In this document: piece after piece, positions 58,059 through 64,000 of the stretch
Layout: each line of letters opens with the position of its first letter
Position numbering within the stretch: position 1 is the stretch's first letter
Assembly: GCF_037975245.1 (NCBI RefSeq)
Contig: NC_092577.1
Span: forward strand, 27,217,398 to 27,281,397
Direction of reading: 5' to 3'
DNA length: 64,000 nucleotides
Source: Apostichopus japonicus
Lineage: Eukaryota > Echinodermata > Holothuroidea > Aspidochirotida > Stichopodidae
Made by a program: the position numbers and the translations under genes
Notes under the pieces: model-generated
What the model was told of the DNA's origin: nothing
The model's database searches: none
What the model saw: only the letters and a program-made list of their open reading frames with translations

Positions 58059-61000
58059 ATGGAGATTCCTATGTTACTTGCCATTTCGAAAGCTACAAAA
58101 TTGAAATATCCTGAGGTTAGTAGAAATAGAAGGTAGGCTAGGCGTTGCCTAACTTAAATCGACCGTAGCTATGCTAGAATAGACTGTACTTAGTGTAGGG
58201 GCGAACAAAACAAACTCAGTCAGAGCTGTGTAGGCCCTAGGTCTATACACGGTACTGCATGGACTAACTTGGTGAGCTACTGTAGGAATGCAGACTTAAA
58301 GTAGTAGTACTAGTAGTATACTGTATACTCCTGAGCTACAGGTATAGCATGCAGATGATATAGCCAAAGTATACTCTACTTTGCAAAATTTTCATATCAC
58401 AAAAGGAATGCCACTGGCCAGTTTAATTCTTGAGTTTACCTAGCCTAGCTATAGAGTTTCTACCCCAAAATTAAATACTTGTGTTGTGACTAGGCCAAAA
58501 TTAGAAAATAAGGCTAGGCTATGGACTGATTTGTCTAACTTAAGAGCCGAGTATAGGCCTAATGTTGACTATTTATAAGGCCTAGGTCCCTATACTCCCT
58601 GAGCCTCCTCCCTTGCCTAACGTTATTGCAGATTTACGAAGGTTAGCCTACTAGTATAAACCTATGTTGACAGAAGGAGGAAAAGTTGACATGGCCTTTT
58701 TTAAATTGTTTTTGAAGGGTAAATATGCCTAGGTTGTAAGTGCAAGTAGTGTGAATTGGTTGAAGAATGCTTTGGACAAGCACTTTAAGCATTGTAATCG
58801 GGTCTGAGTGTTTGTGTCCTCAGTTTTTTTCCCTCTCCTTATAGGGTCCATGATGGGGTCTTGAGTGTCCCAACTGATCCTTTTTTTCTACTAAACTAGG
58901 CTAGGCCATATGAAAAACTACAAAAGGTGAAGCAAAAAGGTCAACATGAAAACAGTTGGACTGTTATTAAATTGCAATTTACCTTCGATTTCCACTGTAA
59001 TTTTTACAACTTTTAGAACTACGTAAACTTTGGGACATCTTGTTAAAATTTCTAAAATCAAAAGATTAGATAGCAAACAAGAGGATTTGTCCCGATTAAA
59101 GTGACTTTAGGCACCAATTAAATAGGCGCCACTAGACAGAAATCTATGGATGAGGTTTGAATGGTATTTAAATTAATATATTGTAAACTCTACTCAACAA
59201 ACATGTGAAAAAATGGACGTATCATAAAAAAAATTACATAAATGTTCAATTGTACTTCACTGGGTGAAAGTGATTTAAATTAATGAACTTGCCATGGTAG
59301 TAAACTGATGAACTTCGACATCGTTAGGAGTAGGTCGCAGCTACTGTACAGTAGCCCATGTACAGTATGATGAGGAAGACTATACAGTTCAGTAGGTCAT
59401 ACATTTTCTGGCTGTATGAAAATCCCACCACTGTCGATTTTTTATTAGAGAGCCAACAAAGAAAGAAATGCCACAAAGGTATGGTACTTAGTCAGAAGGG
59501 CGGCAGAACCAGGGTGGCACAGGGGGAACGTGCGCCCCCACTTTGCCTCAGGTTAAAAATGTGCCCTTTTTCTACATGAAAATTGAGGTGTCTCAAGTTA
59601 GCAAGAGGCCAGGGAACCAGAATGAACACTCGGGAAGGGCCGTTTCCGGCCATCTGAGGGGTTTGTAAAACCAAAAATTTTCTTGTACGCTCCGGGCCAA
59701 CCAATGGTGGCGCCCCGCTCAGATAGTCGTGCATACAACTTTGCAAATCCTGGCTACGCCCCTGACTTTTAATGAATTTCTGTGGGTCAAACTCAAAGCT
59801 ATTTCGAATGGAAAAAAATTGTTAAGATGTTAACAAGAAATAAACTCTAATTCGGAAGATTCCTACATTAGCAACTAGCATGATTTCACCTCATTTTGTC
59901 TCAAAAGAAAACTTGTTCCTTGTTTCCCAATTTGCACCTTGGATATTGCAGTGCTAGTATGCATATTTTCCTTGAGGGAGGGGGGGGGGGCGTTGATGGA
60001 GTGATGTGTATACACAAATAAGATAATACAATAAGAGTTATAAAGGGTACTAAATATAAGGCTGCATCAGTCCAATCGAATTTCTGCAAAGTGCCCTTTG
60101 ATGTCGGTGCCCCCCCAGATTAAAAGTGCTTCCGCCGCCCTTGCTTAGTCAGCAAATCTGCCAGGCATATTATTTGAATGGGACCTATGGATTTAATGTT
60201 CAGATGTTGGCATTCAATTGCTTTAAGGATAATTCAACAGTGCATCTAGGTACTGTAACATCACTTTTCTTCTATTTGCAGGTTGTTTTTGTATGCAGTC
60301 AGTTCACTGCCCTGTTTTTCTCTATTGTTCTTCGCTGCTTCTTTAAACCCACAAAGTATTCTCCAACTGTGCGTTATACCTTACAGTTATGTGTGGGCTT
60401 AAGTATTGCTTTACTAAGCTTTGGATGGTAAGTTTTTACACGGTCTGCATTTGTTTTGGTTGTGGAAGAGTCTGCAGTGATTGGTAGATTTCAAAGTTCA
60501 AGAGAAGTCAAAGCAATAAAGCTTGACATGTTGAGCACTTCTCTATAATGATTTTAGCTTTTATTGGGGATCAAAGATCTGTGAGCTCATCAGACATCAA
60601 AACTTGGATCATAATAAAGAAAGCTACAATCCCCATTTAGCATCTTGGGCATAATGTTTTATATGCATTGTTGATTTCCCTTTGCCAATTTTAGGAGTTT
60701 GGTTGAATGATTCTCAGTGGATGACTATAAAGAGATGTGCTCAAAACATTCATTATACTATATATTTTAGATTTAATAAGTTGTACATCGGTTCAAGCAT
60801 ATAAGCAGGGTAATTTGATGCTGTTATTCTATTGTCCATACCATACATGACCAGTAAATGCTCAAGGGGCTTTACTTTGTTTTATTTATTGAATACATGG
60901 AGATTTGGAGTAGATGACAGCTTATGAATTTACAAGAAGATTGCATTATCATATCTCATTTATTCTTACAGGGGAACTCTTCACTTCCTAATTGATGCAA

Positions 61001-64000
61001 CCATTTGCTACATTCTCACGTTGACCCTTGACCCAAGATACTGTCCGTTGGTGGTCACTCTTGTGTCTGTCGCATACATGTCAGCTATTCATCTGTGTTT
61101 TCAGTTTTCTAATTTTGGTGTTAACAACCTTGACTACGTTGGGTAAGTATGTCTCCCTTTTACTCGGGTTACTGTCGGGGAAAGAACTTTCTAATTATGA
61201 ATATCAATCCACAGTGTGATTTCTTACAAAATTTCTTTTGCTAGCTTGTTTTGTAGTGTAATCTGGTGAGATTTCCACCTACCTTTCAGGTTTTGTGACA
61301 TTGGATTTTTAACTTGAACAAAATACTTGGTTCAAGATGAGGTGTACTAAACTTTGGCATTTGACCATAAATCCTTGAAGCATGAACATATGAGGCTCTC
61401 AAAATTCCTGTATTTACTTATGTGCACTTTTAAGAGCACACACTGGACAAACAAAGCGAAAATACTGGAGAAATTGTATGGGTCTAGTGTAGTATGTTTA
61501 TTAGTGTTTGCACACGGTATCCGGGTACACGCCCGACGCGATACTCTCCGGTTCCTTATTTATTACTCGAATCCTACACAAAGTGTGATTTTTGTTTTTT
61601 TTTGGCAAACCAATGGTTAGGCAAGATTTTCCCATTGACTTAGTGTGGTGTTAGGCTACCATGCGGTCGAAGATAACAGCAATAATGAAAGTATTCCATG
61701 GATATGTGTTCTGCGTCACAATTTCAGCGAATAAACTAATGGTAAAGGCATAACAGATAGTAGTAGTAACAATTGTTTTAGAGCTAAATTGGATATTTAT
61801 ATGGTCTGATCCAATAGAGGTGGAGAGGAAACATAAGCAGCGGAGGCAGTGCGATGTTAGTAGTGATGTTAATTATATGAAGTTATTAACAAGTTAATGA
61901 AAGAAACAAAAGCAAAATAGAAAGTATAATTACACCTACTTATTTGAACATGAAAACATTGTCAGTGGAGAATATATTTCATTTATTATAGCAACCAATT
62001 TGTAATTTCTTGAAAATTGCGATACACGAGAGTAAACAATTTTGTCTGGGTACCTGGATACTTGACAGGTAACAGCTCTCTGGTACCCTGTTCCCGATTT
62101 TTGGACCTGTGTAAACAATGTTTTTTTGCATATCTACCTGGTATTTTCGGTATATTCGTTTATGACAGATATCAATACCACTGGTATGGTTGTGAATGAA
62201 ATATCAGATGTACCTGCTATATCGATATATACTGATGCACCCTTCTCTTCCATAGCACCGAATATGCACAACGACAATTGCACAATGTAGTAACAGGTGA
62301 TATCACCTGGTAAAGATGATAGGTTCTCATTGGCTTGTTTGAATACATTGTTACTAACCGTTACTAAGACCGAACGTTACTTTAAACAAGACCTCAATTG
62401 GCATGGATGAAAATGAAATTGTTTTGCATTTATCAACAAGTGGAATCATAAAGATACTGTAGAAAGCTTGTCCTCAGAATATGAGTTCAGTCCTTGGTAA
62501 GTAGATGGTTGCAATGAAAATGCACGAAAAAGGGACACACCTGATAGACTAAATACAATGCACACCAATTACCTGATTCCATTCTGTTTTGTTTGCAGAC
62601 CCCTGATGATATTAACTGAGAAGTTAAGTAGCTTATCCTGGAGTATACATGATGGTAATTATTCATCTTGACTAATGAACTAACAATGAAGGAACATTTG
62701 TTTCATTGAAAGACTGTATAATTAAGGGCTATCATGTTTGTTCTTGCATTTTTACTTTAATTCCTTTCTAAAGACCAAAGGAATTTTTGTGATGATGTTT
62801 AAGTGGGTATTTGTTACTTTGTACATGTATGTGGTGCCTTAGCTTCTAAACACAATAACTGAAACAATACATCTTTGTTGAAATTATAGAATTGCTACCA
62901 AATCATCCTGATTCACAAAATTGTCTCAACACTTAAGGAAATATATATTGTATGGATTACAAAACTCTTCTCATAGTCCTCTGAGCAGGGTTGGCCTCAA
63001 AATAAAATGTGGGAAGTACCGCCTGGTATTTTCTGTCCGGGAAATATTATCCACGGGTGGGAAATACTGGGGAATATTAAACAACTGAATATTTTTCATT
63101 TCCTCAACTTGTTTATTTATGCAAAAGTGTTACAAAACAGCTTAAAAACCAGAACACCCAGTAAATGCCCAAAAAAAAGAAGGTAATGAAAACTTGTAGG
63201 CCCTTTGTACAATCCTGTAAAAAAGTACTGAGCCATGACATGTTTCGATCAAAATTTAACAACTTTTCTGCCAACTTTTTTTGTATGAAAACAATTTACA
63301 GTAGTCAATGCTGTAGATTATGCAAAGTGGAGGAAAATCTGAATGTTCACAGTCTGGAATGATATATTGCAGTTACTCAAGAAAGTTTATCAAAATAGTT
63401 AAGTGGAGGTCAAAGGTCATTTGAGGTCATCAGTCATGAAACCCTTGTAAACATGTACACCCTCACTATACATTACGTCAGATTCATGAAGAAAACTGCT
63501 CATGTTACATCATCGAAACCACAATGCATTTTTGCATTCTGGTTTTAAGTGGAAGTCAAAGGTCAATTGGGGTCAGCAGAGGTCCAAATGTCAAATCGAT
63601 CTCATCAGGTCAACTATTCCAAATGCAAATTCAGCTCTTTGTTCAAATATGTCCCTCTGTTTTTCTTTCATCGTTGTGGTATTATGCCACACGATTCCTG
63701 TCATGAAACCATGTAAAGCACTGACTCTGTTTAGAGTATACTGCCCTCCATCTGTGGTATTAACTTCAGCCAGGGTTATTAGCTTGCAAACTACTCTTGT
63801 GCTGCATGTGTACTTAAAGGCTAGTACAACTGGGGGTGGGGGGGGGGGGGTTTGAGACTTTCAGATGATATCTACATGAATTACATGAAAAATCGAGAAG
63901 AATCTAATATGATATATTATTAATTTTTGGTTTTACATTAATTAAATCTGTTTCACTTCACAGGATTTACAAAACCTGAACGTGACCTTAATGAACTTCA
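58059..64000 (+). CDS. MBOAT1/2-like lysophospholipid acyltransferase, first five coding exons
   Basis: Exons 58059-58115 (start MEIPMLLAISK), 60282-60427, 60972-61142, 62599-62654 and 63964-64000 (runs off the window) join in phases 0, 2, 2 and 1 with GT-AG introns. The protein so far has about 155 residues. VVFVCSQFTALFFSIVLR, CVGLSIALLSFGWGTLHFL, DATICYILTL, GPLMILTEKLSSLSWSIHDG and FTKPERDLNEL correspond block by block to the N-terminal membrane segments and loop of vertebrate MBOAT1/MBOAT2. These ER membrane enzymes transfer acyl groups to lysophospholipids (lyso-PS/PE or lyso-PC/PE). The catalytic Asn and His lie beyond the right edge, so the paralogue and activity cannot be decided. 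The 19-residue first exon is the least certain part; vertebrate N-termini are longer but unconserved. Introns hold two hAT insertions. Confidence 0.93.
59495..60143. mobile_element. hAT-type element with perfect 8-bp TSD and internal MITE piece
   Basis: The tips are GAAGGGCGGCAGAA on the left and, inverted on the right, CAAGGGCGGCGGAAG. CTTAGTCA flanks both ends exactly (59487-59494 and 60144-60151). G/C-rich subterminal runs (GTGCGCCCCCAC left, GGTGCCCCCCC right) are shared by both ends. 59625-59765 is a fragment of the 33.7-kb MITE family ending CTGGCTACGCCCCTG. It lies in MBOAT intron 1, 138 bases before exon 2. Confidence 0.9.
61502..62117. mobile_element. Second copy of the 25.4-kb hAT family, internally deleted
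   Basis: It starts TAGTGTTTGCACACGGTATC and continues with TTAGGCAAGATTTTCCCATT, GACTTAGTGTGGTGTTAGGC, TGGTCTGATCCAATAGA and TTAACAAGTTAATGAAAGAA as in 25426-26274, ending GGACCTGTGTAAACA. The last three bases (CTA) are missing. Flanks are ATGTTTAT and ATGTTTTT, an 8-bp duplication with one change. It is 616 bp against 849 for the first copy. It lies in MBOAT intron 3. Confidence 0.85.
63395..63600. repeat. GGTCA-repeat family, two units
   Basis: GTGGAGGTCAAAGGTCATTT, GAGGTCATCAG and CCTTGTAAACATG, then about 140 bases later GTGGAAGTCAAAGGTCAATT and GGGGTCAGCAGAGGTC, match the unit of the 39.2-40.4 kb array. It lies in MBOAT intron 4. Confidence 0.75.

Noticed and set aside
58041-58060. Alternative MBOAT start at the first ATG (ATGAAACAAAATGG)
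   Set aside because: That frame reaches a stop within 18 codons, whereas the next ATG (58059) stays open to the donor and joins exon 2 in phase 0.

Overview
This window is animal nuclear DNA. Its genes have short, cleanly spliced exons (roughly 57-490 coding bases) separated by long, AT-rich, repeat-filled introns, and there is no bacterial-style gene packing. The proteins read as invertebrate deuterostome or marine-invertebrate orthologues of human genes. Together with the mobile elements (DIRS and BEL/Pao retroelements, hAT and Harbinger MITEs, hammerhead-bearing repeats) this suggests a marine invertebrate. My best guess is an echinoderm such as a sea cucumber, but that is an impression and was not tested.

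Layout. (1) About 0-8.6 kb, minus strand: the first seven coding exons of MTMR9, a catalytically dead myotubularin. The 3' part lies beyond the left edge, and a candidate upstream exon sits at 12.8 kb. (2) 8.6-28.5 kb: mostly non-coding and repetitive. It holds a 46-bp tandem array at 11 kb, a Harbinger-like MITE, a 2.7-kb TA-flanked TIR element, a twofold duplication at 22.6-23.3 kb and a nested inverted-repeat/hAT complex at 24.3-26.3 kb. (3) 28.5-42.8 kb, plus strand: complete ABHD13, seven coding exons, 384 residues, all splice phases consistent. (4) 43.7-55 kb, minus strand: ABT1/Esf2 without its first exon. Its large intron carries broken BEL/Pao and DIRS pieces and an unusual 2.15-kb insertion. 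(5) 58.1 kb to the right edge, plus strand: the first five coding exons of an MBOAT1/2-type lysophospholipid acyltransferase.

The four genes do unrelated housekeeping jobs: phosphoinositide phosphatase regulation, serine hydrolase, small-subunit ribosome assembly and phospholipid remodelling. There is no pathway cluster. ABHD13 and ABT1 are convergent; ABT1 and the MBOAT gene are divergent and may share a promoter region near 57.5-58.05 kb.

The most interesting material is in the repeats: a 48-bp minisatellite inside an MTMR9 intron whose every unit carries a donor-like and an acceptor-like splice site in the sense direction; dispersed repeats whose minus-strand sequence spells a degenerate minimal hammerhead ribozyme with a self-complementary stem III; tandem arrays carrying DR1-type nuclear-receptor half-site pairs; and a 2.15-kb insertion in a DIRS remnant that carries eight copies of a 15-bp motif in opposing clusters.
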